Assembly (NCBI GenBank): GCA_023091735.1
Contig: JALKBU010000587.1
Coordinates: forward strand, 1-31,808
Direction: 5' to 3'
Source of the DNA: Trichomonas tenax
Taxonomy: Eukaryota; Parabasalia; Trichomonadida; Trichomonadidae
Length of the DNA stretch: 31,808 bases
Part shown: positions 10,097 to 17,332 of the stretch, one piece after another
Numbering within the stretch: the first letter of the stretch is position 1
Layout: every line of letters starts with the position of its first letter
Program-made: the position numbers and the translations under genes
The notes under the pieces: model-generated
Database searches by the model: none
Told to the model about the DNA's origin: nothing
Seen by the model: the letters and a program-made list of their open reading frames with translations, nothing else

Positions 10097-10177
10097 TGTG
10101 TTTTTTTCCAAAAATGAGTTTTTCAATATTTTTTTTAGAATTTAAAAAACGTCTCGTCACCTTTTTGTCAGTTTTTT

Positions 10178-11440
10178 ATGAACTCTTATCAATCTTTCCA
10201 AAACATACAAATTATTCCGAATAAACTTCTTTTCTCGGTTCTACGCAACGAACCTCGGAGCACCCCGCACATGTTATATTTCAGCGTCGAAAAAGAACCA
10301 CATTTTCAATATCGAGGTTTTTTTGATGATTTTGGGCCTCCCTCTTTACTTCAATTATACTCTTTCACGCGAATGATCGAAAATTTCATGAGCCAATCGA
10401 ATATGATTCTTCATTTTTATGTTTCACCAACTCATTCAGCAAAGTCAAATGCTGCAGTTTTTATATCAAGTTTTAGAATGTTACATTGCAAAATGAATGC
10501 TGAAGAATCATTTAAACCATTGCGTCCGATTTCATCAACATTAAGACCTTTTCGTGATGCTTCAACACTTCCTTCAATATTCGATTTGTCTGTTTTAGAC
10601 TGTCTGAGAGGCCTCCAGAAAGCAATAGAGCTCGGATGGTTTAATATCGACACATTTGATCCTGAAACCTGGGCCAGAATCGAAGCTATTGAAAATGGAG
10701 ACATGAATTGGCTCATACCTAACAAATTACTTGCATTCGCATCACCATATTCGACGAATATCCTTCCTGGAGGTTTTAGAGTTGCAACACCAGCAATAGT
10801 CATCCCAGAGTTCAAAAATCTCGGTATAACACACGTCATAAGACTCAATAAGCCATTCTACGACTGCGAGGAGTTCAAGCAGGCAGGATTTAAGCACACA
10901 GAGCTTTATTTTCTCGATGGAAGCACTCCACCTCAGCACATTCTCGAAGACTTCTTGAAGATCGCTGAGACAGACGAAATCATCGCTTTGCATTGCAAAG
11001 CTGGATTAGGAAGAACGGGAACACTCGCAGGCTGCTATATGATAAAGAACTACGGATTCACTGCACGAGAAGCTATTGGATGGATAAGAATTTGTCGTGC
11101 TGGAAGTGTCATCGGTCCACAACAACAGTATTTGCTGCAATATTACAACGATATGCAGAGGCCTAAGACAGACGCAAACCAGGTACACGAGCCGCTCGTT
11201 CAACTTGGATCTCATTCGAAGAGAATAATAAGAGGAGCAGGAAAGAATGTTGTCATTAATGATGACTCGAGAGATAGCAAGATAAAGCAAAACTGGAAGC
11301 GCCAGGATACAGCGCGTGCTCCTATTAGAAGGCCTTTCCGTCCCCCAAGCGATAACTTGTGTGTTCGTGCAACACCAATCAACTCTTTCCATCCCCAGCC
11401 GAGAAAAGTTAACCAGAAAGAAGTGAATCGCGGAAACTAA
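10178..11440 (+). CDS. CDC14: CDC14-type dual-specificity protein phosphatase
   Basis: A 420-residue phosphatase of the CDC14 family, which removes phosphates, mainly from proline-directed serines placed by cyclin-dependent kinases, during mitotic exit and cytokinesis. Residues 1-170 form the family's N-terminal inactive phosphatase-like domain. The active domain covers about 175-330, with the P-loop HCKAGLGRTGT (C273 nucleophile, R279), the loop LDGSTPP supplying the general acid D247, and the WIRICRAGSVIGPQQQ segment characteristic of CDC14. The tail from about residue 331 is basic, Arg/Pro-rich and probably disordered. The ATG at 10178 is preceded by GTCAGTTTTTT, and the protein aligns from near its first residue, so the start is secure. 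It is divergent from Pol epsilon and convergent with the second Myb gene. Confidence 0.95.
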   Translation: MNSYQSFQNIQIIPNKLLFSVLRNEPRSTPHMLYFSVEKEPHFQYRGFFDDFGPPSLLQLYSFTRMIENFMSQSNMILHFYVSPTHSAKSNAAVFISSFRMLHCKMNAEESFKPLRPISSTLRPFRDASTLPSIFDLSVLDCLRGLQKAIELGWFNIDTFDPETWARIEAIENGDMNWLIPNKLLAFASPYSTNILPGGFRVATPAIVIPEFKNLGITHVIRLNKPFYDCEEFKQAGFKHTELYFLDGSTPPQHILEDFLKIAETDEIIALHCKAGLGRTGTLAGCYMIKNYGFTAREAIGWIRICRAGSVIGPQQQYLLQYYNDMQRPKTDANQVHEPLVQLGSHSKRIIRGAGKNVVINDDSRDSKIKQNWKRQDTARAPIRRPFRPPSDNLCVRATPINSFHPQPRKVNQKEVNRGN

Positions 11441-11947
11441 TTTATTTTATATGTTTTGTATGTATATATAAATGTTTTGTTATATATTTATTCACAGCCT
11501 ATAAAATCAGCACCTCAAAACCTGACTATAACAAACTCAATCTCATAATTTATTTGATTTAATAATTAACTTTTAACATAATCGAAAAACATCAAAAATA
11601 GAAGGCATTCAAAGATTTTTGAATATCCTAAAAGTTACAATGTATGAATTTGATATAAATTTTATTATTTATTTTAGTTTTGTGTTAGCAGAACATGTTG
11701 CGAGGAGACAACATAAAGTTTTCTCTGTTAAGAGAAGGAAAAAGAAAAGTTAGATAAAAACAGAAAACAAAAACAGAATAATTTTACAATATAAACCAAA
11801 GAAGTATAAAAATTAATATACAGAATAAAGTTTTGCATTGATTGCAGGAGCTTCTATTGGTGGAATAGAATGATGTAAATTATCCACATGATCTTCGTTG
11901 AAGCTTTCCTTCTCCACCTTCTTGTGATGCATGTCCTACGGGAGCGG
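11441..11947. other. convergent 3' spacer between CDC14 and the second Myb
   Basis: About 500 bp of AT-rich DNA holding the 3' ends of two convergent genes. A small hairpin (TTCTCT-gtta-AGAGAA, near 11720) and an A-rich run follow. AATAAA occurs near 11823. No gene is seen. Confidence 0.6.
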
Positions 11948-12941
11948 CTACGGCTGTTTCGGCGAAGCGTGCTCGAAGAAAGGTTGTACATGCGGCAAGG
12001 TTGGTCTAGGATTCTCGATTTGTGGGAATTCTCTTATGAGCGATGGTAGAGTATTCGGTGACTGCACTAATAAATGAGACTGAGTCTGTGGAGGAGTTAA
12101 TATTGGAGTGGTTGGTTGTGGAGGCGTAGAAGACTTAATTGCAGCGATAGACTGCATCTGAGGTATGTAAATCATCTGTCTTGGGTATCCTGGATAAGAT
12201 TGTGTTTCAGCAAAAACAATTGGAATCGAATACATCGGCTGTACAAACTGTGGAGAATATGTTGGTGCGTGGACGTATACCTGGTACGCTTGTGAGCTCT
12301 GCGTTGGTGGAGAAACCCGGGTGAATTCTTTTTTCTTTAACTAATTGTTTATATTTATATCTGCACTGCACATCGCTTCTGTTTCTCATCTGTGATGATA
12401 TTGTGGTCCACGCTTTGCTTCCATGTATAGAAATAAGATGAATAAGCAAATCTTCTTCAGCCTGAGACCACTGCATCTTCGATATCTTTGGATCTAAGCC
12501 TCTGTACCATCTCTGTGAGCACTGTGACTTTGTTCTTCCGTTACCGACGAATCTTGAAATTGAGGTCCAATTTTCGATTCCACATCGCATTATACCAGCA
12601 ATGAGGCGATCATCTTCATACTGCGACCAAGGCCGAGATTTTTTGCGTTTAGATTCTGAATCATTCGCAGCCTGTGAGACTAATGGATCTTCTGGAATGG
12701 GCTGCTGACCGATTTCTATGATTGATTTTAGATGCTGAAGCGGTTCTGTATTCGAGATTACTTGTTTCACGTTGCTTTCGAGCACATTGAATGGTATTGA
12801 ACCAGCAATATAATTTCTCAGATGCATTGCAACAATATTCTTTGCCTCTGGTGTCGGGAACTGAGCCTCCCCGAAATATTTCAACGCAACTTCAGCAACA
12901 CTGGCTATAACCTCAGGGTTATAATGTGCTGAGTGGTTCAT
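11948..12941 (-). CDS. R2R3 Myb-like protein, reading frame broken at an A6 run
   Basis: From the ATG at 12941 the first frame runs 244 codons to 12207. Residues 1-95 are a helical N-terminal region. The first Myb repeat (about 102-150) has W105, W125 and W145; the second (about 154-200) has W158, W178 and Y195. Just after the second repeat, at VKEK, the gene meets six A's (T's at 12329-12334 on the + strand). Beyond them the first frame gives a composition unlike a Myb tail and stops after about 40 codons. The neighbouring frame is open from a TAG near 12344 to a stop at 11948 and encodes a Pro/Gln-rich region (PPTQSS, TPPQPTTP, LTPPQTQ) typical of transcription factor tails. Skipping one A joins the two into a protein of about 330 residues. 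A sequencing indel, a real mutation or a programmed shift could each explain this. Confidence 0.85.
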
Positions 12942-14011
12942 TGTTTTTTTTACTTTTTAAACTTGTTTTGTTCTATGAAGAAAGAGATTTATTATCGGCA
13001 ACAAATCCAAATGAAACCAAAATTTTAGCATTTGGTCGAACTTGTGAAACTATTTTTAAAAAACATGAAATTCTTTTACTACCATATATGTAGAGCATAT
13101 GACATGTGAAAAATTTGATAAGGTGTTATGGATTTGTTCACTGAATTTATTGTATGTGCATTATCAATATTGAATTTTAATTCTGGTGTTGTTTCTATTT
13201 AGATCATGTATAAATAATAAATTTCAAATTGAGAATGAAATTTAAATTTAACGCATTTTAATATACGGATATAATCAGAATAATTGTGAACAACTATTAA
13301 GAAATTTTCTTTAACCTCTCAAAAGCCAGATATTCACATTCTATATTTATTTCATTAGTTTGTTTGAACGCTGTAATTTTTTATAACTCAAAATTTTATT
13401 TGTGGAAATTATAATAACATTTAGTAGTCAATAAGTTTGTACACTCAAAAAAAATTGTTTGAAAAAAAAAGTCGACAAAAGACCCAATTTATGGTATTGT
13501 TTAATATTTTGTTAATTAAAAATTTGAATAATATAGTGGTCAAAAAAATAGGCTCTCACTTTTGTGAGGAAAAAGGCTCCCTCTCAAATTGTGATTCTAT
13601 TATTGTGGCTCTCAATTGTCCTTGTTCTTTTTTCGTGTAAAGAAAAATGATTTTAAAAACACTACAATTAGAGTATATTTACTAACTAACACAAAAAAAT
13701 AAAAGATTCAAAGAATAATATTATTTAAATTATTCATTGTAATATAGGAAAATTCTTGAGTATTCCGGCTTTGATGGTGTGCCCGGGCAAACTAGGAAAT
13801 AATCTAAGCCTGAATGATATTGAAGCTTCGATTATATGGTTTTAAGTAGGAGAAGATGGAACTTGAGGAGGCGCAACTAAATTTATGATATATCAAGCTA
13901 GTAGGGTATTATAAATATTGATTTGGATAATAAATACCAATTTTTTGAGTGCTTTGTCGAGAAAAATTAAGCAAAATCGCCGCTGTTTAGTTCTTAGTTA
14001 TGTTTGAACTG

Positions 14012-14074
14012 GTAAAAGCAGCTTTTACATCATGATATTGGCCTCAAATCAGCAGATGAATGAGGCCATCATGA
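14012..14074. repeat. foldback 1: overlapping inverted repeats
   Basis: GTAAAAGC-A-GCTTTTAC (14012-14028) is a perfect 17-nt palindrome with one central base. Its right half overlaps a second foldback: TCATGAT then GGCCTCA (14030-14046) facing TGAGGCC then TCATGA (14061-14074), with a 14-nt loop and a few unpaired bases. The two structures are mutually exclusive at their edges. Confidence 0.7.
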
Positions 14075-14093
14075 AAAGGTAAACAGACTCATT

Positions 14094-14124
14094 TGTCATG
14101 TAAAATGGATATTTGGCAAATAAA
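14094..14124 (+). promoter_or_regulatory. paired 11-bp motif, 20-bp spacing
   Basis: TGTCATGTAAA (14094-14104) and TGGCAAATAAA (14114-14124) start exactly 20 bp apart. They lie between foldback 1 and the structured block and face the foldback cluster, not any protein gene. If this family marks promoters, this pair would argue that the region is transcribed. Confidence 0.4.
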
Positions 14125-14199
14125 TGTCGTAAAATATTTTATTTGTGAAAGAATGTCAGAAAATAATCGTACAAATCGAATTAATGATGTAGCTAAGCA

Positions 14200-14610
14200 T
14201 GTCGACATGAAACAGGGCCTCCGGTGACAATGGTGTCTAGACACACTTAAGTTGGGGGCAAACCCCTTGTAACGAAAAGTGTCATTTTAAATGAGTGCAT
14301 GATCCTTCAATTGTCATGCTTTGTACAGAGTCCTTCTCACTTGGAAGTAAATGCTATCCCCTTTTTAGCATCTTGAAGGGCTTAAATGATGCCGTTTTAA
14401 CGTGTTGAAACGTTTTCAGAGCCATTTGGCTTTATTACTTACAGCTAGTCCTCTGCGACGAATAGCTGTCGCGTTTCTGCATTCAGAATACAAGTCGAAG
14501 CCCTTTTTGTCTTCGATCGAATTCATTTCAACATAAACAGGTTTTTTTGTCCTTATTACTTACAGTCGGTCAGCTGCTATGGTCTGTCGTAATATTTCTA
14601 CCTTTATTTT
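14200..14610 (+). ncRNA. candidate structured RNA region
   Basis: A block visibly richer in G+C than its flanks, with no convincing open frame and many short stems: GTGTCTAGACAC palindrome (14233-14244), GGGG-CAAA-CCCC (14255-14266), GCATGA/TCATGC (14297-14319), ATGCTA/TAGCAT (14351-14371) and ACAGCTA/TAGCTGT (14441-14469). The 13-mer TTATTACTTACAG occurs twice, at 14432-14444 and 14553-14565, and the bases after each copy are weakly alike, suggesting an old 121-bp duplication. I could not match it to a tRNA, snRNA, SRP or RNase P RNA. RNA status and strand are inferred. Confidence 0.3.
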
Positions 14611-14629
14611 ACGAATAAACATTTTAAAT

Positions 14630-14753
14630 TTTGATATTATTAAATATTTCCAGTATTGCTCAATTTCTGGTTGATTTCCTCCAGAGCCTCGCTTATATTG
14701 ATGAAATTAACCAGTAATTGAACAATTTTGGAAATACTTAATAATATATCAAA
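14630..14753. repeat. foldback 2: 48-bp imperfect inverted repeat
   Basis: Arms 14630-14677 and 14704-14753 are reverse complements over 48 positions with six differences and one 2-nt bulge, around a 26-nt loop. Two of the six differences would be G.U pairs in a + strand RNA. The size fits a long hairpin RNA precursor or a decayed miniature inverted-repeat element. Confidence 0.8.
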
Positions 14754-14853
14754 TGATATTTATGGTATTTTGTAGGATAAATAAGATAATAACATGCTGG
14801 CATCAACTAGATATCATTATGTCGTGTTCTAAATAAAGAGTTAAAATCGCTTG

Positions 14854-14951
14854 AAATGTGATAGGAAACACCTGATTTCTGGCTCACATTATGCTGCTAG
14901 TTATATAGCAGGATATAATGAGCCAGAAATCAGGTGTTTCCTATCACATTT
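14854..14951. repeat. foldback 3: 98-nt hairpin with 33-bp perfect arms
   Basis: Arm 14854-14886 is the exact reverse complement of 14919-14951, 33 bp with no mismatch. The stem continues inward after a 2-nt bulge through TTAT/ATAA and CTGCTA/TAGCAG to the loop GTTATA, so nearly all 98 nt can pair. There is no open frame. Such perfection means a recent origin, selection on structure, or gene conversion between the arms. Confidence 0.92.
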
Positions 14952-14968
14952 GTCAAAATAATGCTTTT

Positions 14969-15081
14969 TGAAATAAATTTCGACCTGCAGGAGCCACAAA
15001 TCTTCCTGCTTGTCACATGCACTTGTACTGTGCTAGTTCAGTAAGACAATTAACGGCTTTTGTAGGTCGAAGTTTATTTCA
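14969..15081 (+). repeat. foldback 4: 27-bp stem with only G.U wobbles
   Basis: Arms 14969-14995 and 15055-15081 pair over all 27 positions if read as + strand RNA: 23 Watson-Crick pairs and four G.U or U.G pairs, no mismatch. On the opposite strand the same four positions would be A.C mismatches. The loop is 59 nt and contains a further TTGTC/GACAA stem. The strand bias of the differences is what an RNA kept by selection would show. Confidence 0.8.
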
Positions 15082-15117
15082 TACGATTTAGTTATGCTAA
15101 AATGACTGTCTTTCAAG

Positions 15118-15159
15118 CTGCATACTTCCTAGCTTGCTTTTGTGCTAGGAAATGTATAG
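15118..15159. repeat. foldback 5: 16-bp imperfect hairpin
   Basis: Arms 15118-15133 and 15144-15159 enclose a 10-nt T-rich loop. The inner eight pairs are perfect (TTCCTAGC/GCTAGGAA). The outer part has two G.U pairs and two mismatches. Confidence 0.6.
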
Positions 15160-15313
15160 TGATAGATAGTTATTGTAACTGAATTTGATAAAGCGTAAAT
15201 CTGTAATCTATTTAGCTCAATAGAACGAGTATATGATGTTGAATTGGATAAACAATTGCAGATATCAATTTTCGTTGTCATGATTGCAATCAAAGAATAG
15301 TTGAAGCCATATA

Positions 15314-15339
15314 CCAGAAATGAACATGCATTTTTCTGG
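15314..15339. repeat. foldback 6: short hairpin
   Basis: CCAGAAA (15314-15320) and TTTCTGG (15333-15339) pair exactly. The inner TG/CA pairs extend the stem if two T's bulge. Small, and notable only for its place in the series. Confidence 0.45.
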
Positions 15340-15500
15340 CAAAAGAGTCTAATGTGCTCCTAGGCCCTTGACATCAAGCCAAACTAGAAATATCCATTCC
15401 AAGATTTGCAATGAAAATATGAAGCATGATTTTTCATGCGATATTGGCTTAAAAGTATCATAAAATGGTAAATAATAGTATGTTTTGGGAATGGGTAAAA

Positions 15501-15573
15501 TTGTGGGTGTCTGGACAAGCAGTTATACACACAAAATTGAATGGTATCTGGAGGTTTAGCCAGACACCCACAA
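15501..15573. repeat. foldback 7: 14-bp perfect GC-rich arms
   Basis: TTGTGGGTGTCTGG (15501-15514) and its exact reverse complement (15560-15573) enclose 45 nt. The arms are richer in G+C than the surroundings, which makes a chance match less likely. It is the last clear foldback of the cluster. Confidence 0.7.
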
Positions 15574-16186
15574 AAAAAGTTATGTTGCATGATATGCATG
15601 CTTATATAAAATAAAACATATTGGCTGAATTAAAATTGCAAAATAAAGATTTTTTTCTCACAGAAAATCATAGGATTTGTCATTTATGCCATCTGCTATA
15701 ATTTAGATTGGCAACAATTGAAGACAAAAATAAGACTATATATTTTTTTTTGATAATGTTTTTTTTTCGAAAAATCCATTTTTAATCCAAAGTCTCAATA
15801 TAATTGCATATGTATGACTGATTTATTCTGATAAAAAGCTCCAAAGTGATGATTTTTGTTAAATGATTTTCGAAAATTGCTGGAAATAATAGATAGAATA
15901 TAATTAGCCTATAATATTTTTCATTGCCTTTTCAAAAAATGGCCTTTTTTCTATTCTTTGCAAATTTATTTAATTATTTCTCCTATTGAACAGATTTTCC
16001 GCATTACTTGGTAAACAGCCATCATGCAGCTACATTTCCAAGCCTGTGAGCATATTCTGACATATAAGCAATTTACATGACAAAATCAATGTATAATTTT
16101 TCGAGAATAGATTTTTAGGATAGAATGAAGGTAAAATAATAAATACATAGCAACCGGAGGTATTGACAGTTGAATAAAAGGACTGA

Positions 16187-16462
16187 TTAGTTATCTGTTT
16201 TCATGTGATCTCTGAGATCAGGCTGTAATAAAGGATCTTCTATTCCTTCTGTATAGAAGACAGGTGGCAAAAGGTTCGCTCCAATGTCAACTTCTTTCCT
16301 ATCAAAATCATCATCATTTTTAGGTCGACAAAATTTACCACAGCAGCAACAGAAGATCATTAAGATCATCATAATGCCAACAATGGCTATAACTACGTAT
16401 AAAACTATCGATTCCATGGAAATTGATTTAGAAAGTTTTGTCCCGACCCCAATACTACTCAT
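16187..16462 (-). CDS. small single-pass membrane protein with a Cys cluster
   Basis: A 91-residue protein from the ATG at 16462. The frame extends to 16531, but only through a TTG in motif-repeat DNA, so that start is rejected; an internal ATG (MESIVLYV) is a second possibility. One strong hydrophobic segment (SIVLYVVIAIVGIMMILMIF) is followed at once by CCCCGKFC, a juxtamembrane cysteine cluster of the kind often palmitoylated. A charged tail follows (KNDDDFDRKEVD) and a Pro-containing C-terminus. There is no clear signal peptide, so a signal-anchor with a cytosolic tail is most likely. The family is not recognised. Three phased copies of the recurrent motif lie 38-88 bp upstream. Confidence 0.65.
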   Translation of the reverse strand: MSSIGVGTKLSKSISMESIVLYVVIAIVGIMMILMIFCCCCGKFCRPKNDDDFDRKEVDIGANLLPPVFYTEGIEDPLLQPDLRDHMKTDN

Positions 16463-16499
16463 TCGTATTGGAGCTTTTGTGTATTTGCCAATTTTTAAT

Positions 16500-16550
16500 T
16501 TTACATAGCAAATATATGATTTACATAACAATAAAATATTTTACATGACA
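16500..16550 (+). promoter_or_regulatory. three 11-bp motifs at exact 20-bp spacing
   Basis: TTTACATAGCA (16500-16510), TTTACATAACA (16520-16530) and TTTACATGACA (16540-16550) start at exactly 20-bp intervals, while the 9-bp stretches between them differ. They lie 38-88 bp upstream of the small membrane protein gene. A variant, TGACATAGAAA, follows at 16625-16635. Conserved words with variable spacers at constant phase suggest repeated protein binding on one face of the helix. Confidence 0.55.
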
Positions 16551-16919
16551 TAAAAAATTCATTAGTTCCTAACTCGACAAGGATACAAAATACATCAACT
16601 ATAATAGTACCATTGCACATACATTGACATAGAAAGTCATACTTTTATATATCTTATAGCGTTTGTCATTCAATATATAATAAATCTATTTATGACTATT
16701 ATCTATTGTGCTATATCTTTAAAATGAAGCAGATAAAAGAATTATGATGTTTAATAAGGTATATTTCAAGCAGAATTATGAATTGAATATGAAAAATTAA
16801 CTCTGAATAAGATTTGTCATAAAAGAACATTATAAATGATAAAAAATTATCATGAGAGTGTAAAGTTGCATTATTACAAAGTCTATTTCGATAAACATCA
16901 AATTTTGGTAAAAATTTGT

Positions 16920-17175
16920 TATGAAATAAGCTGAATATACGATTGCATGGGTTTCAAAATCATCAAAGAGTTCGTAGTTAAAAGGAAAGTGCATGCATTC
17001 GTATGTTTATCCTGGAGATATTGGACAGACATAAAATTTTCGTTGAATGAGAGTTCAATTACTCTTTCAATGAAATGGATAGCTCTGCCATAGTGTAACA
17101 CTGTAATTCCATAAATTTGATATTGAAAATTTTCCAACATTTACATTGTTATCTTCGAGATTTACCGTGAAATAT
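16920..17175 (-). pseudogene. relic of an ankyrin-repeat protein
   Basis: Read on the - strand, two frames in succession carry weak ankyrin-like text: NLEDNN in one, then GITVLHYGRAIHFIERVIEL and later LQDKHTNACTFLLTTNSL in the next. The spacing of LHY-like and LL-like positions at about 33 residues fits trichomonad ankyrin repeats (G-T-LH-A, then hydrophobic helices), but key residues are lost and the frame changes. No start or full repeat array remains. The flanking 16551-16919 and 17176-17332 hold nothing else recognisable. Confidence 0.45.
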
Positions 17176-17332
17176 AACATTAAGATGCTATTTCTGGAGT
17201 AGTCATAAAAAGCGGTGATTTTAACGACAAATGCAAAAAATTGATAATAAAATGAAAGTATAGACAATGGAAAGCTTAAATCTCCAATATTTCCCGATTT
17301 TGATTTTTTTGACAACTAATTTTTATTTTTCC

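Larger units (their letters stand above)
9480..10177. promoter_or_regulatory. divergent promoter region between Pol epsilon and CDC14
   Basis: A 698-bp AT-rich spacer separating the start codons of two divergent cell-cycle-related genes. It is full of TGACA words: TGTCAAGTAAA at 9598, TGACAAATAAA at 9618, 9734 and 10028, and TGACATATAAA at 9904. A 27-nt segment is duplicated near both ends. The text GTCA followed by A or G and a T-run occurs just before both start codons. Shared control of the two genes is a reasonable inference, not shown. Confidence 0.5.
12942..16186. other. 3.2-kb gene-free region with a foldback cluster
   Basis: The largest gene-free stretch of the window. Open frames at 13437-13640 and 15384-15599 are low-complexity or simply read through the hairpins, so no protein gene is called. 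A degenerate motif copy (TGACATGTGAAA, 13100-13111) lies 160 bp upstream of the second Myb. A moderately GC-richer block at about 14200-14610 and at least seven inverted repeats between 14030 and 15573 dominate the right half; each is listed separately. T- and A-runs near 15730-15780 follow the cluster. Confidence 0.7.

Noticed and set aside
13677..13695. ACTAACTAACACA resembling a trichomonad intron 3' element
   Set aside because: No AG follows in place, no GTAyGT donor pairs with it, and no exons flank it.
14691..14706. TTGATGA as a C/D snoRNA C box
   Set aside because: The purine before TGATGA is missing and no D box CTGA or guide arrangement fits.
14012..15573. CRISPR array
   Set aside because: The inverted repeats differ from one another, there are no regularly spaced identical repeats, and the genome is eukaryotic.
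15384..15599. 71-codon frame on the - strand
   Set aside because: It reads through foldback 7 and AT-rich DNA; composition follows the repeat, not a protein.
17267..17332. 22-residue hydrophobic N-terminus of the USP7-like protein as a signal peptide
   Set aside because: Nuclear/cytosolic family; the segment is AT-driven and a second ATG at 17333 begins a better N-terminus. Not fully excluded.
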